This document shows, one piece after another, positions 50,921 to 63,840 of a stretch of DNA of 64,000 nt. Position numbers and translations under genes: made by a program. The notes beneath the pieces are model-generated. The model was given only the letters and a program-made list of their open reading frames with translations. It was not told the DNA's origin and made no database searches. Origin of the DNA: Paramecium sonneborni (Eukaryota; Ciliophora; Oligohymenophorea; Peniculida; Parameciidae). Positions within the stretch are counted from its first letter, which is position 1. Each line of letters opens with the position of its first letter. Location: positions 6,583 through 70,582 of the forward strand of contig CAJJDN010000119.1 in the NCBI GenBank assembly GCA_905182985.1. Reading direction: 5' to 3'.

Positions 50921-52630
50921 AAATATATTAAAAATTATTAAATATAATTTAATTAAATTAATAAGAAATAATCAAAAATACATAATTTTAAACAATATAT
51001 ATATCCTTTTCTTATTTCTTTATAACGCTTCCTTTAATTGTTTTCTCACTATTTTCATCTCGTCTCACCATTTATTTCAAAATTCACTTAAAAAATGATT
51101 CTACTCATAAAAATATATTGTTATTGTTTTAAATATTAAAAAAATACTGATTTTTATAATGTCTCAAAAGAACTTATACAAATTTAGGTTTTCCTATTCT
51201 TTTTAATTTAAATATAATCAAAAAATATTTAACATTATAATAAATTAGATTTAAATTTCTTTAACTATTATAATTTCTAAAGATTATTTAAAGATATATT
51301 ACTTTCATTTTATGAGAATCAATATTTATCATTAACTAAATAATTTTTTATAAATATCATAAATAAAATCTAAACTCATTAAAATAACATTAAATATTAT
51401 TATAAATTTGAATCCTTAAAATTTTCAAAAATAATTGCTATTTGATTCTAATAATAGATTGCACAATCATTAAATAAAATATTAATCCTAAATGGAATAA
51501 TTCTTAAATTTTTTAACTGTATATTCTAATATTTCAAAGCAGAAGATTTATTCCAAATTAAGTTAATATTTAAGTTACAGTACTATGATACTTTTTAGAT
51601 AATTATATTGTCAAAATAGTTCAAAATATTAGACTATTAAGAAATTAAAAAATTAAACACTTCTAGTTAAAGATTTTCAGTAAGTAACTTTACATATTTT
51701 TTAAAGGAGAAGGTTTCTTTAGTGTTCCATTAAGAGATATATTATCATCACTTGGGATAAAATTAAACATAATAAACAATTACTTATATCTAATCTCTGT
51801 GATAATAATAATTTTAGTTGCGTCGCCTTTAATTAGAAAATAACCTTACCTCTTTAAAGTTAATAATTAATGTTATAATTATCTTAATAATCTTTTTGAA
51901 TAAGAGATATTGAATTATATCTTTTTGAAATTGTAATAATCATATTTAGGTTGTGCAATGTGTGGAAATGGATATATTAAAGGAAAATATGATGATTTTA
52001 ATATATCTTCTTTTATTGGTTATTTTAATTTTTAATATTAATGCGTTAAAAAATGTATTAATTGGATGGAAGGGATTTTTATAATTGTTAATTACTATAA
52101 TTCAAAATGATTAAAAATAAATTAATATATATGTAAAATAAATCTTTCTTTATTTGTAGTTATAACAAAATTCATTAACTAATTTCTTAAATTGCTCTAA
52201 AATTTAAATGAATTTAGAAAGCATAACATTTTTAATGGAAAACAATTTGCTAAAGATACATTAATTCAGTATTTTAGATCATAAACAAATGAACAATAAT
52301 ATAATTCTTTACAATAGATAATAAGATGTTAATTAATTTAAGCAAATATAAAAATTATTGGTAAAATACAATTTAATTAACAATAATCTAAATAGTTTTT
52401 TTTTTGAAATATTTTTAAATCAATAGTATATTATAAGTTTATAATTTATTAATAAAAAAATTGCTTTTAAAAAATATATTTTAAACAGAATATGAGAGAG
52501 AAAAAGTTTGAGATTTCTTGAATAAACTAATTTGTATTTGAATAGGCAAAATTTAATAAATAATTAATAATGAAAAATAGCAGAATGAAAATTAAATAAA
52601 TTTTAAAATTTTTGATTGATATTTTGATAA
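50921..52630. other. Spacer, one weak frame
   Basis: No firm gene. A plus-strand patch around 52160-52410 (NEFRKHNIFNGKQFAKDTLI, then FRSQTNEQQYNSLQQIIR) looks mildly coding and is preceded by a possible 27-nt intron ending at 52159, but no start can be joined in frame. Everything else looks like ordinary A+T-rich spacer. Confidence 0.4.
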
Positions 52631-55600
52631 TCATTAAATTTATTTTAATTTAGAATTTAACAGTTTATAAAAACTATTTTACTTTATTAATGCAGGAGGA
52701 AATAAAGTTGCTATTAATTTTAATTAATTACATCTTTTATATTGTTTATGAATCCAAAATCCAGCTATGAATGATGTTAAGAAAAAGAAGCTAAAAAAAT
52801 AAATAAATAAAGATTACACAATAGAAGATGTGATTAAATAGATTAGAATCTAATTAGATAGTTTTTCACTTAAGGTCTAAGTTTCACTAAAGATATCAAG
52901 AAAGGATAAGTAAATACTTGTTTCAATTTCAATAAAGTATTATTAAAATAAGTGATTGTGAATTGGTAGAGTAAGAAAGTAATCAGAATGGCTTTAGTTA
53001 TATTAATATCTTAAATTGACAAATTCATAATTATAATCTTGTTTAGCTAATTTGTTTAAATCTTACACAATTCCATAAATTCCTTTATCAATTAAAGTTA
53101 AATAGTTTTCATTTTCATAATATTGATTTTTGATATTGTCTATATTACAGAAATTTAATAAAGATTAATAATGAAGACATAGATCATCATTAAAGACATC
53201 AATTAATTTTTGTTAAAATGAAGAATTATAAGATGATACTGTTATAAGTTAATCATTTATATTATTAGACAAATTTGTGATATCATCAATATTGTTAAAA
53301 AAGAATAAAATGTGTTCAGTTTAATTTATTAATTCAATATTAGTATTATTTTTCATAAGATGTTCTGTTTTTATTACTTCTCCAATTATTATTGTTGAAT
53401 CTAGTCTAGATTTTAAATTAAGATATTTCATTGCTAAAATTAAACTGTTTTCGTATTGATTATTATTCAATTCAGCTATAAATTAAGAGCCAAAAATAAA
53501 AAATATCAATTCTACTCCAATTATTAATGAAAGAATTAGTAATAAATGATATTTCTCATCATAATTATCTATTTTACTTAATGGATTCAATTTAGATTAA
53601 ATTAAAGGAACTTTTTCGTTTTATTATGAAGTAAGAGGATTTGTTTTTTAAATATTTTAAATTAGTAAAAATTTTTAAAGTATTTCTTTTTATGCAGCCA
53701 ATGTTTCAATTTAATCATAAATTATTTTTAAATTCAAATATTATAACAAACGAATAAGTCGAGCCTATTTTTTCAATAGAGAACAATTAATAATTATAAA
53801 CATTACTAGAAAGAGTAATATTATTATTGATGAATAAAGACAAACCAAAAATGTTTTATTTTGAAATTAATAAAAAGACTATTAAGTTAATTCTATGATT
53901 TCATCTAAAACATAATTATGGAACTTATAAATTTAAAGCATATTTTAACGTACCAATCCATTTGTTTATAATATTCCAGGATCAAAAGTATTACTATAAT
54001 TAAAATTTGTATTTTTAAACTATCTTACCATTGATTCTCTTATTATTGCATAAAACGAATAGTAATCAATTTCAAATTAATTTTTTATGTTATTTTCAAA
54101 ATAAATTAAATTTAAATTATTGTATCCTAATTCTTCACATTTAATACTAATATTTTTAGTATATTCTTCATGATTTTGATTCCAAAATTTAAATAATTCA
54201 ATTATTTTATCTTCTCTTCTCTATTCTAAATATGGACTTGTTTAATACAATTTATTTTGTATACAATATTGATTCCACATTAAAATAAAAGCAGCTCCTA
54301 TATGATAAGTAAGAGCTTATGGTATAGCTAAAAAATTAACTAAGTTTTAGTAATAGATTTTCTATTATTAATTTAATGTATAACTTATAATTAATGCAAG
54401 TGTTGTTGTAATAATCATAAAAAAGAGAATTATTATATTGTATTTTAATGGATTATTCAATGTTTTCTTTTTTATTTATCTTTCTATTAATTCATACTCT
54501 AATTATAAACCTTCATATTCTAATTCATCAATATTTAATTATTTATAAAATAATGTTTACTCAAAAATCTTTTAACTTTTATCTTATTGATAATCTTCTA
54601 TTTGTTTAAATCTTAATAAAAAATAACTAACATCTACTTCTTTACATTGAAATCTTATAAATTCTAAAGTACCCTCAAATTCTATACTTTTCATTCTAGA
54701 TGAAGGTACAACAAGATTTTGTATTTATTATGTTAGTTATTTTTACATTATTTTTATTAATACATTTTAAATACTAATATTTTCATCAACAATCTAACTT
54801 TATTATTTCTTCCAACTTTATGGATAAAATTGCTTTTTTTTAATTGATTTATGAGTATGCTCTTCTGATTGATTAATTAGATTTAAAGTAGAATTTAAAC
54901 ATTTTTTATGGTTTATAGGAAAATCCCATCTTGATTATATATTAAGAATTTATTAGGAAGAAACTGAAGAAATTTATTCTGCTAAATCTTAAATATGTTT
55001 ATATATTTCTGGCAAATAATATTGAATCATTCCATATTTTATAAATTCTTAAATTTACAAGACTTTTGTAAAAGGATTTTCTGATTTCTAAATTAAATAA
55101 ATATAAATATCTTCACTTATACCTAAAATTTTGCCTTCAATATCAAAAAGCAAAAAATGATTTGGTTAATTTTTTAATATTAAAAAGTTTTAAAGTTCAA
55201 TATCATCTTTGCTTAATTCTGAATTAATAAATAAATCACATTCCATTAAATAGTTATTTTTCAAAAAATACAAAGAATAAGGTTATTTTAAACCAATACC
55301 ACCTTAAAGATATTCATTAACAAAATTCTTATAAACAATTTTCTAAAATTGAGGTAATATATCAGTTATATATTTGGGTTCCTATTCTTATTCTAAAATT
55401 TTTATTAATCTTTTATTTTTAGGATTTATAATTTTATTAGTATCCCTAATTGCACTAGTTGATATAAGAAATGCCTCATCTAATAAAAATATAAAGTAAT
55501 ACTTCTTTATAATTTTACATTCATAATCTTTTCTTATGCTGATAATTCATTTTATTTTTTCTCAAGTTCTTTTGACTAAAAATTATCAATTATATTACTT

Positions 55601-56268
55601 TGAAATAATTGCCATAAAATATATATGAAAATAAAGTGATTATATTTGTTGAAATAAAATCAAAGCTTTTAAAATTTTTCATTTTTCCTAAATCAAGATC
55701 ATATTCCTTTTCAAATAAATCCTTAAACTTTTAAAGTGCTTATATTATTTTATTAAATCGATTTCTAAATATTTAGAGATATTAATAAATAGCTTATTCT
55801 TTAATTAAACTATTATAAAATTAACTTTTCAAATCAATTAAATTAATTAGAATCTAATAATATTATTATTCTAGATCAAGTGTTTTAACAAATAATCTAA
55901 CACATAAAGAAGAGTTTGTGATTTTTTTAGAAGATTATAGAGTATTCATAAGATTTGCTTCAAGTTTTGCTTATTATAACCAATTAAGTTTTTCCTTATT
56001 TATATTTATCAGATATAAATATTATTGAATTTTACTAAATTGATATATTTGATTTATAATAAGAAATCTATCCTCAAATTATCCTTCTTTTATTAAATAA
56101 TCCTCATATTTAGAAAAGTTATTTCCAGATATTTTTTCTATAAAAAGTGAATAATCTTTAAAATTGGATTTAAATTCTCGATTTTAGAATCTCCAGTATT
56201 GAAAAAAATTAATATTTTAAAAATTATTTTTAAACGATTCTATTTGTAGTTTCTATAATCTGAGGCAT
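52631..56268 (-). CDS. Large membrane protein with four TM spans
   Basis: About 1196 aa, ATG 56266-56268 (MPQIIETTNRIVQKQFLK) to TGA 52631-52633. The N-terminal ~680 residues are soluble and helical and include a stretch (FLLFDIEGKILGISEDIYIY, around 55150) that looks like the core of a PAS-type sensor fold; this is a tentative reading. Four hydrophobic spans follow: YNIIILFFMIITTTLALIIS, LYSSIIILLFLVMFIIINC, YHLLLILSLIIGVELIFFIF and LFIYFFSFFFLTSFIAGFWI, with two large loops between spans 1-2 and 3-4. Introns at 55576-55598 and 55480-55502 (23 nt each). One frame break near the start disappears if a seven-T run at about 56200 has six T; everything after it is one clean frame. Family seen in ciliates as large transmembrane/PAS-like proteins; function unknown. 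Confidence 0.72.
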
Positions 56269-56445
56269 TTTAAAAGACTTAATAATAAAATATGTATTAA
56301 AACCAAATCATTCCAAAATTAATTCGCAATTAAAACTAAAATATATGAAATAACAAAATTTGCTATTTACAAATTATACCAGCTGTTGAAATCATAATTA
56401 TGAATTTATTTATAAATTAATGTTAATTTTGATAATAACATCAAT

Positions 56446-56703
56446 ATGGGAGGTATTAAATTAGATTAACTACTTTTTGTAATAAAACAAATTATTATTT
56501 GGATGAATAATTAAAAAATATTAATTGATTTTATTGAATAGCATCCTTCTATTTCTAAAAGAGCAATTTTTGGATTATTAAAGCAAAATTTCAACTCGAA
56601 TAATAATGAAATCATTATTCCTAAAAGAGATAACCCTAAATTTTTTCTTAAAAGCAAAGAATTTATGAATATATTCAATGATGGTAAAAATAAGATATTA
56701 TGA
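56446..56703 (+). CDS. Hypothetical 85-aa protein
   Basis: Frame from ATG 56446-56448 to TGA 56701-56703. The second half is clearly protein-like: IDFIEQHPSISKRAIFGLLK, EIIIPKRDNPKFFLKSKEF, MNIFNDGKNKIL. The first 20 residues are more hydrophobic and could partly be leader or intron. No family recognised. It is divergent from the large membrane-protein gene, with 177 bases between the two starts. The minus-strand frame 56511-56708 is its shadow. Confidence 0.5.
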
Positions 56704-57672
56704 AACAAAACTAAACAATATTTGTAAAAAACCTAAATAAAGTTAAGTTACTCTTGATAATCAAAATAGACAATTATAAAAACTAAAAAGTAAATTATTT
56801 CACATGACAACAATAAATAATAGGTAAGCTCATCTTAATTTTACTAAATTGATTATAAGGAAAATTTCGATAAAACTTAGAAAATTTATTTCTAAAGTTG
56901 TTCTTTTATATTATCCTCTTGTTATATTGATGAGATAAAAAATATTTCTTAAATACCTTTGATTAATAGAAGAGTTTTAATAAAAACTAAATGAAATAGA
57001 GAAGGTTCAATTTTATTTCTTATCACAATTTAAGTAATCCTGACAAAAATATTAAAAAGAAATTTGCTAACAATCTGATCCTTTTTATCCTAAGCAGCTC
57101 TTCTCATTTCAATTTCTTTGAAATTAATTTTAAAAGAAAATTATTATAGGTTAAGAAATATAAATGTCGTTTTGGATTATTTTTGTAAAATAAGATAAAA
57201 ACATTAATAGAGTCTGTAAGACAGCTATTATATAGAATCATTAAAATGAGAAAAGAAAATGAACAATAAGAAAGATTGTATCATTCCTATATAAATTAAT
57301 TAAGTATATTTTTTATAAAAAAAACGGAGCATAAGTTTATCATCATTCATTTTGACTTGATATATCATATAGTTTTTAGTCAATCAGTTGTTGTTGATAT
57401 CATTCTTCTTTAGAATATTAATATAATGTATATTTATGACTCAAATTTTGAGTAAGTAAATTTAAATTATCCAATGATTAACATTACTTTACTAACAATT
57501 TTCTTAATTATTATTCATGCATTAAAGGAGGTTTTAAATTATATTATTATAAATAAAGGCTATTATTAGATTGATTATTGAATTGAAATAATTAGAATAT
57601 TAAATACACTTCAATTTATTAAAGCATATAAGAAAATTATTTCTTTGATTTTAATCAAATTTATTCATTGTA
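56704..57672. other. No gene recognised
   Basis: A+T rich, with many A/T runs. No frame of convincing composition. Confidence 0.45.
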
Positions 57673-57882
57673 TCATTTTTTCAAACTTCTCAAGCAATAA
57701 CAAATTTTTTCTCCCATAAAATATGATTGATACTTATCTAGTCTAATTCTTTTTAAATATTATAAAGAATATATATCATTTTTATTAATAAAATAATTAA
57801 TAATTAATTCATTTAATAAATGATCTAAGTGAAGTAATTTTATTAATCTTTTTATCATTTGATAATCAATTTCAGAATTCAT
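57673..57882 (-). CDS. Possible 69-aa protein or C-terminal exon
   Basis: Frame from ATG 57880-57882 (MNSEIDYQMIKRLIKLLHLD) to TGA 57673-57675 with a varied end (SYFMGEKICYCLRSLKK). The same frame is open upstream to about 58070 and stays protein-like there (DLPQLLHCDHFLKLKLTKEF), so this is probably the end of a longer gene whose start may be the next entry. Helical, no known domain. Confidence 0.42.
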
Positions 57883-58079
57883 TTAAATAGTAAGTTTAAT
57901 TATATAAATAATGGGAAAGTATCTATTTTCAATTTAAAGTTCAAACTCCTTCGTCAACTTGAGTTTTAAAAAATGATCACAGTGTAAAAGTTGTGGAAGA
58001 TCGAACTAATTTTTAAAAAATAAATACAATCTAAATGAAAAATTTATTATTAAAAGAATTTAAATAATAGATATATAGA

Positions 58080-58418
58080 TCAAAATAATATGGCAATTAT
58101 TAAATATATAACTTAATGTTAGATCAATAATTAAATTTTAAATAATACTAATTAGAAGTTTTTTATAGAAAGAATATTTATTGACTTTATTAATATTATT
58201 AATCTCTATTAAAATATATTAGCAATTAATTTCTTTAGATAGATAGAATCATACATATGTTCATAATCATGTTGTAAATCGATCGTCTTTATTACCTTTA
58301 ATTGGTTCTTCAAAATCTCTGAAATTGATTTATAAGTGTTTTGTAATGATATGTTTATCTGTAGCTCTAACATTCTGTAATGTTTATTAATTTTATTAAT
58401 ATAAATAAATGGATTCAT
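58080..58418 (-). CDS. Possible 112-aa protein or N-terminal exon
   Basis: Frame from ATG 58416-58418 (MNPFIYINKINKHYRMLELQ) to TGA 58080-58082; the first 70 residues look genuine (KTIDLQHDYEHMYDSIYLKK) and use no TAA/TAG codons, the rest is low-complexity. It may join the 57673-57882 frame through an intron or frame break that I could not place. No family recognised. Confidence 0.38.
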
Positions 58419-58727
58419 TTTTATTTTATAATCAAATTTACATAACTAAATTCTTATATAATTGTATAAATATTAAACTTAAAAAGCATGCTAATCTTCG
58501 AATATTATAATTCTATTTTATTATAATCATTAATGTAAAAATTTGAAGATAATATAATATTTTTGAATTAAATCGAATTTGTTAAATATGTAAAAATAAC
58601 ATATTAAATTGAGATTAAGTATTAATAGATTGAACAGATGAAAGATTAAAATTAATTTATTGAATCTTTTAAATAAGAAATAATAGGAATGAATTTAAAA
58701 TATAAAATAAAGCTAAATTGATAATAA
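58419..58727. other. Intergenic spacer
   Basis: 309 bases downstream of the lysine-ketoglutarate reductase gene; A+T rich and featureless. Confidence 0.5.
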
Positions 58728-60446
58728 TCATTAAATTTATATCTGTGTTTCAAAAGTTTGTTGATTATTGACTTTTCTAGCATCATCTACGTTGATTTCT
58801 CTATTAAAAGAAGACGTAGGTAAATTTCTGGATGAATTTTCTGATTAGAATGTATCATCTTTTAAATTTTCAGGATCTGATAAAGATCTAAGATTATGAA
58901 TACTAAATTTACAGTTATTGTTATGTATTTGATCTAATATGGATGATAGTGTTATCTTTAGTTGCATTCAATTTATTTGAATAATATGAGGTTATCATTT
59001 TAAACTGTTGATGGTCATTTTCAGTTTCATTAAGTTTTCTTAATTCATTAATGTATTAAAATTTTGGGGTTAATTAACCATGTAGAGTAACAGTAGCATT
59101 CTACAAAAATTCCGGTAAGCCACTTTCTTCCAAAGGTTTATTTGGATCTGAATAGGCTAAATAAGGAACAATATCTCTAAGTGCTTTTCCAAAATCCATA
59201 CTGGCTTCATATGGCATTTAGGATGGCAAGAAATCTATAGACATGTACATGATATCATTTTGTGATTAGAAATCAAATTCATCATGAATATCTTGAGATA
59301 TAGGATTATAATAGAAAACAGGATGATCAGGGTTTGTAAACTTTTTCAAGAATTAAATTGATCCTTCTAAATCACAAGTAACATCACATACAGCTTATAA
59401 TCTACTATTTCCAGATTCAACTAATTCCTTAAAAATGAATGATATTTTTTACTTTAATTTAAGTATTAGTAATATAGCGTGGAAACTTGTATTCCCAATA
59501 AATATCATTAACAAGAATAGTAAGATAAGGCAAGTATTTGAAATGGAAAATTGGTTCATAATCAAGTGGATTTTCGTAATAATCTTATGATGTAAATTCT
59601 TTATGAAGATCATGTTTATTTCTAACTAAATGAATAGTTTTAAATGGACAAACATAAACAGTATTTTTATGTTTTTTATCATCAGGATTGCTTACTAGTT
59701 CCTTTAAATCTTCTGGATTGACTATTGTAATTTAAAGTTGCGACAATGCTTCTAATGAGCCTTTTCCACATGAACCTGTTGAACCCAAAACTCCAATAAT
59801 TAATGGCAACCCTAACTTATTTGGAAGACCTCTTTCTTTAATAGCTTAACCTGCCTTATATACTGCTTCATAAGCATCTTTTTTATTATAATATTGAAAT
59901 GTTGGACCTATTTACAAGAATGGAGTATTCATATCTCTTTTTAGTAAATACTTGCCATATTCATTCAAGAATGTGATTATTCCTGCAATGCCAGCATAAG
60001 GAAATGAAGTTATGTTAACACCCTAATCTAGTATATTATTTGTTTACGTTATCGTCATAAATTCGTTCATACTCCAAATGCCTAATATTTTTCTTAAGCA
60101 TAACATCCAATGCTGGCATATTATATGGTTCTCCTTCTAAAGTATGAGACCAATTTAAATATGTCATTCCTTCAATATATTTTTCAAGCGGGATTTCTTT
60201 TATACAAATTATTGCTCTGCAGATTGTTAAATCCTCTTACACCAAGCATCCTACCTCTAAGTATTGTTCATCTGTGAAAATTCTCTTTGTTGAAGGCTAC
60301 ACAACAATTTAAATTCGATCATGCTACCAATATTTTTAATTACTTACTTTTTCCATTATATACTTGCAATCATGAGGGGGAATTGGAGTTCTTCTCTCCA
60401 TATACGATTTATCTTCTGCTCGTATACCAATATACAATTTGTCCAT
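58728..60446 (-). CDS. Lysine-ketoglutarate reductase, stand-alone
   Basis: Intact 539-aa protein matching the LKR half of alpha-aminoadipic semialdehyde synthase (AlaDh/PNT-type N-domain). It condenses lysine and 2-oxoglutarate to saccharopine, the first step of lysine breakdown. Seen: MDKLYIGIRAEDKSYMERRT at the start, TYLNWSHTLEGEPYNMPALD, ITSFPYAGIAGIITFL, RGLPNKLGLPLIIGVLGSTG, YLPYLTILVNDIYWE and SIDFLPSQMPYEASMDFG. After the LKR part only a ~100-residue tail follows, polar and Ser/Asn-rich at its end; there is no saccharopine dehydrogenase domain, so the second step must come from another gene. Start ATG 60444-60446; introns 60324-60347 (24 nt), 60023-60047 (25), 59428-59452 (25, ends AAG), 58888-58912 (25); 540 codons to TGA 58728-58730. 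In animals the bifunctional enzyme is mitochondrial; no clear presequence is visible here. Confidence 0.88.
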
Positions 60447-62240
60447 GGCTTTTATGCTGTAATAATATAATAAAGATATGAAACATTATTACATAAATAC
60501 GTCAACCTAATAAATTACTCAATAAGATATACTATTTTTTATAATAATGAAAAATAATTAAAATTTTTTCAATCTTCATTCTATATTCAAATTAATGTTA
60601 TTCTAACAATCATATATTTTAATTTATTTTCAAAATCATTTTTTCAACTTATCAATCTAAGCATCCTCTTATATCTATTATTCACCATTAAAAATTATTT
60701 ATTATTATTTTTGTCTCATAAAAAATAATAATAAGAAAGCTATATTTTTCAATAATTTATATTCGAGCTATAATTCTAAAAATCAAAACTCTCTCTCTGT
60801 GTTAACGTTAACCTAGAAACAATTAATTTGATATCAAGGAAATATTTAATAATTCAAATATAAAAATAATATTTATAGATGTCATCTTTATTAATTTTAT
60901 TGATTTAGTTATAGTTGCTTTAATAACACAATACACATATATATTCATTCTTTTATAACTTCTGAGATCATTTGAATCAAAAGCTTGTAAATACTCTAAT
61001 AAAATTTTTATTAAAACTTTCAACTAGATTTTCCGCCATATATATAAATATTATTTTCTAATATATCTGAGAAAATAATTTTTGAGAAATGATTCATTAA
61101 AATCAAAATTTGAAAGTTAGTTTATCTATCTTCCTTTGGCTTAGAATCAATCTTATTAGATTCAGTATAAAAACTTATTATTTTGATCAATTTTGGTACT
61201 AACTTTCAACAGCTTTAAAATTACTTTTTTTTAGAGAAAAAAAAAGAAAAAAATTTTATTTTTCCATTTTCAAAAGGCTAAACATACTTCATATTCTTCG
61301 CTTATACTTTTACTCTAATCAGAGACTTTATGTTCTTGATCCATAACTTAACAATCAATATAGTTGCACATTTTCCTTACACGATTATAAATAAACTAAT
61401 CAATTATCCTGAAAGAGAATAAAACCACATTCTAACTAAAATTCAACTTTTCTGATAAAATATCGAGAACTGATGAAATTTGATTCATGTCTTATGGTTC
61501 TATATGGTAAGCAATTCTGTTATTATATAGTTTCATAGTTTTGCATAAATATAGTGTGACTCTAAGACAGCTCTTTCTCTTAAAAATCATTGAATAATCT
61601 CATTAATTAGATTTGTTGAGATTAAATGTTTTTAAACTTAGAAAATGTTATAAAATCTGATGTTGTTTAGATTTTTATTAAAATAAATTTATTTAACAAT
61701 TATTTTTATCAATTAAAAAAAAATAAATAAAATGAAAAGTGTTTATAAAATATTTATTAATTTATTAAATTTAATTTGAAGATTATAATTTTATTAGAGT
61801 TGCTATCTTTTTTTACTTTGGTTGAGTAAATACAATATTAAAATTATTAAATATGACTTTAATTACTTATTTGTTACAATAATTGTAATGAATTTTCTAT
61901 ATAGTCAAATCGTACAAATAAAAATTCTTGTTAACATTGACTATTTAACATTATTTCAAATTGATAAAAGAAAAAAATAGGTAAAAGATAAAATTTCATA
62001 TGAAATAAATAAATTTAAAGGATCTTAATAATAAAAGATTCTCCAAAAATTCATTTGGTAAATAATAATTATAATATTCAAAGGATATAATATATACTAG
62101 AAAGGTAGATTAAAAAATGGAAAATATTTAAAAATTTGCCACATTTATGATTAATTGGTCAGTATTAATTAGATTAATGAGATTGGAATTATATTTTATC
62201 TAAATTAGTCTAATATTTGATTAAATTAATATAAAAGAAA
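60447..62240. other. Spacer with a possible small gene
   Basis: Mostly featureless A+T-rich DNA. One frame at 61270-61488 is listed separately. A minus-strand frame at 60823-61023 (starts MKVLIKILLEYLQAFDS) runs on past TAA codons and is probably chance. Confidence 0.45.
61270..61488 (-). pseudogene. Cyclin-like fragment?
   Basis: Frame of 73 codons from ATG 61486-61488 (MNQISSVLDILSEKLNFSQN, then FSFRIIDQFIYNRVRKMC) to TGA 61270-61272. The helix pattern with 'RIIDQFI' recalls the first cyclin-box helices, and upstream sequence in another frame (MQNYETIQQQNCLPYRTIRH) could precede it. Too short and too broken for a firm family call. The far end is acidic (SKSISEEYEV). Confidence 0.25.
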
Positions 62241-63840
62241 ATGATTCTCTTTGTTATAATTATTTTGGCGGTTTATGTTCTACATAGAGTAGTGTTTAAA
62301 CCTTTAATACCATTGTTGATATTAAAACTATAATTTGGTAAAGAAGCTTATTTATGGTATTCGCCAATATGGGGATCATTGAAATACAATTTTAGATCAT
62401 TAGAATAGAATGGAGATTTTTTTGGAGATTTTCGAAAAATAATGAGAGATAATCCAAAAGTAAAAATATTATTAACAAATTTTTTGGATCAGCCATTTAT
62501 AAACTTTGTAGATAGTGAATATGTTAAGAAAATGTATTAGGATTATTAAGATTTCCCAAAATTTAATTTACTTAGATATGAGTATGATATGATTAATAAT
62601 AAATAGTGATTTAATTGATAAAGGTTTGTTAATGAAAGAAGGGGAAGAATGGAAATATGAAAGAAATCTTTTAGGATCAGTGTTTACATTTGAGAAATTG
62701 AAATAAAGAATTCCTATGATAAATAAAATAGTGAGAGAGAGATGTCGATAGGATGCAAAAACAAACTCATTGAATTTTTTAACTTGGATAACAGGGGAAG
62801 TAGTAATAAATAGTTTTTTTGGTGAGATTGCATAAGGATTAATTTTAAATGGAAAACCTGGATAGGTAGAAATAGTTACATTAGTAGCAGATATTATGTT
62901 ATTAAGATTTAAAAATATTTATACATAGTTAAAATTAATGATACTTGGAAATAAAGGATGGAGAATATTAGCAACAAAAAAGGAAAAAGAAATAAATAAT
63001 AGAGTTGATATTGTTAGGAACACAATTAAAAAACTTATTGAGACAAGATTATAATAATTAAGAGTGGAAAATTAAAGAAATGAAAAAGATTAATATATTT
63101 TAGATATTTATTTATAAGAATTATTGAAATAAGAGAAAGAAGGTAGTAAAATAAAAATGGATATAGAAAATGTATTATAGTAATTTTTAACATTGTTTTT
63201 TGCTGGAACAGATACAACAGCAACAATGTGTTTTACATGTCTTGTTTATTTAGCTAAATATCCAGATGTTTAAAATGAATTATTAGAAGAGATTAAAAAT
63301 GTTATAAAAGAAGAAGATTAAGATGTTTCAGATACTCATTTTATAAAATTAGTGAAAATGAATGCATTTATAAATGTAAATATATTATTAATTGTTTAGG
63401 AAGTATTCAGATTAAAAAACCCTGCTTTTTCTCCATTTATTAGAATAGTGTTAAAAGATATGAAATTATTGGATGTAAAACTTAAAAAAGGTATAATTTA
63501 TGTGCTATTAAACTAAGGTTGGATGGTAGTATAAAGACATGATATTCCTCCAATAAGAGATTAGCATTTTAATAATCCTGAAGAGTTTGATTATAAAAGA
63601 TGGTTGGATAAATAAGGAATGATTGAATAAGATAATGGTTTTGTACATATTCCATTTGGAGCAGGAGGTAGAAATTGTATTGGGTAACATATGGCTTTAA
63701 TGGAATTAAAAATCCTCTTATGTCACATTATTAGATAATTTGAAATTAGTCTGAATCCTGAAATTAAACTTAAGTTTAGTATCAGGTTTCTTTATGGTGC
63801 AGAACCAGAAAATTGTTTAATTTATAAAGAAAGAAAATGA
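62241..63840 (+). CDS. Cytochrome P450 monooxygenase
   Basis: Intact 516-aa P450, which uses haem and NADPH-derived electrons to put oxygen into organic substrates. It starts with a membrane anchor (MILFVIIILAVYVLHRVVF), so it sits on the ER. Family landmarks: I-helix FFAGTDTTATMCF with the oxygen-binding AGTDTT, the ExxR motif as EVFR, the PERF-like PEEFDYKRW and the haem-binding loop FGAGGRNCIG with Cys ~463. Introns at 62582-62606 (25 nt) and 63376-63399 (24 nt, a multiple of three without TGA; it falls directly before EVFR). After removal 1551 nt remain, 517 codons, ATG 62241 to TGA 63838-63840. The subfamily and substrate cannot be told from the sequence. All tryptophans in it are TGG, and it has no frame problem. 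Confidence 0.93.

Noticed and set aside
63035..63226. Minus-strand frames at 63035-63226 and 63508-63690
   Set aside because: Both lie antisense within the intact P450 gene.
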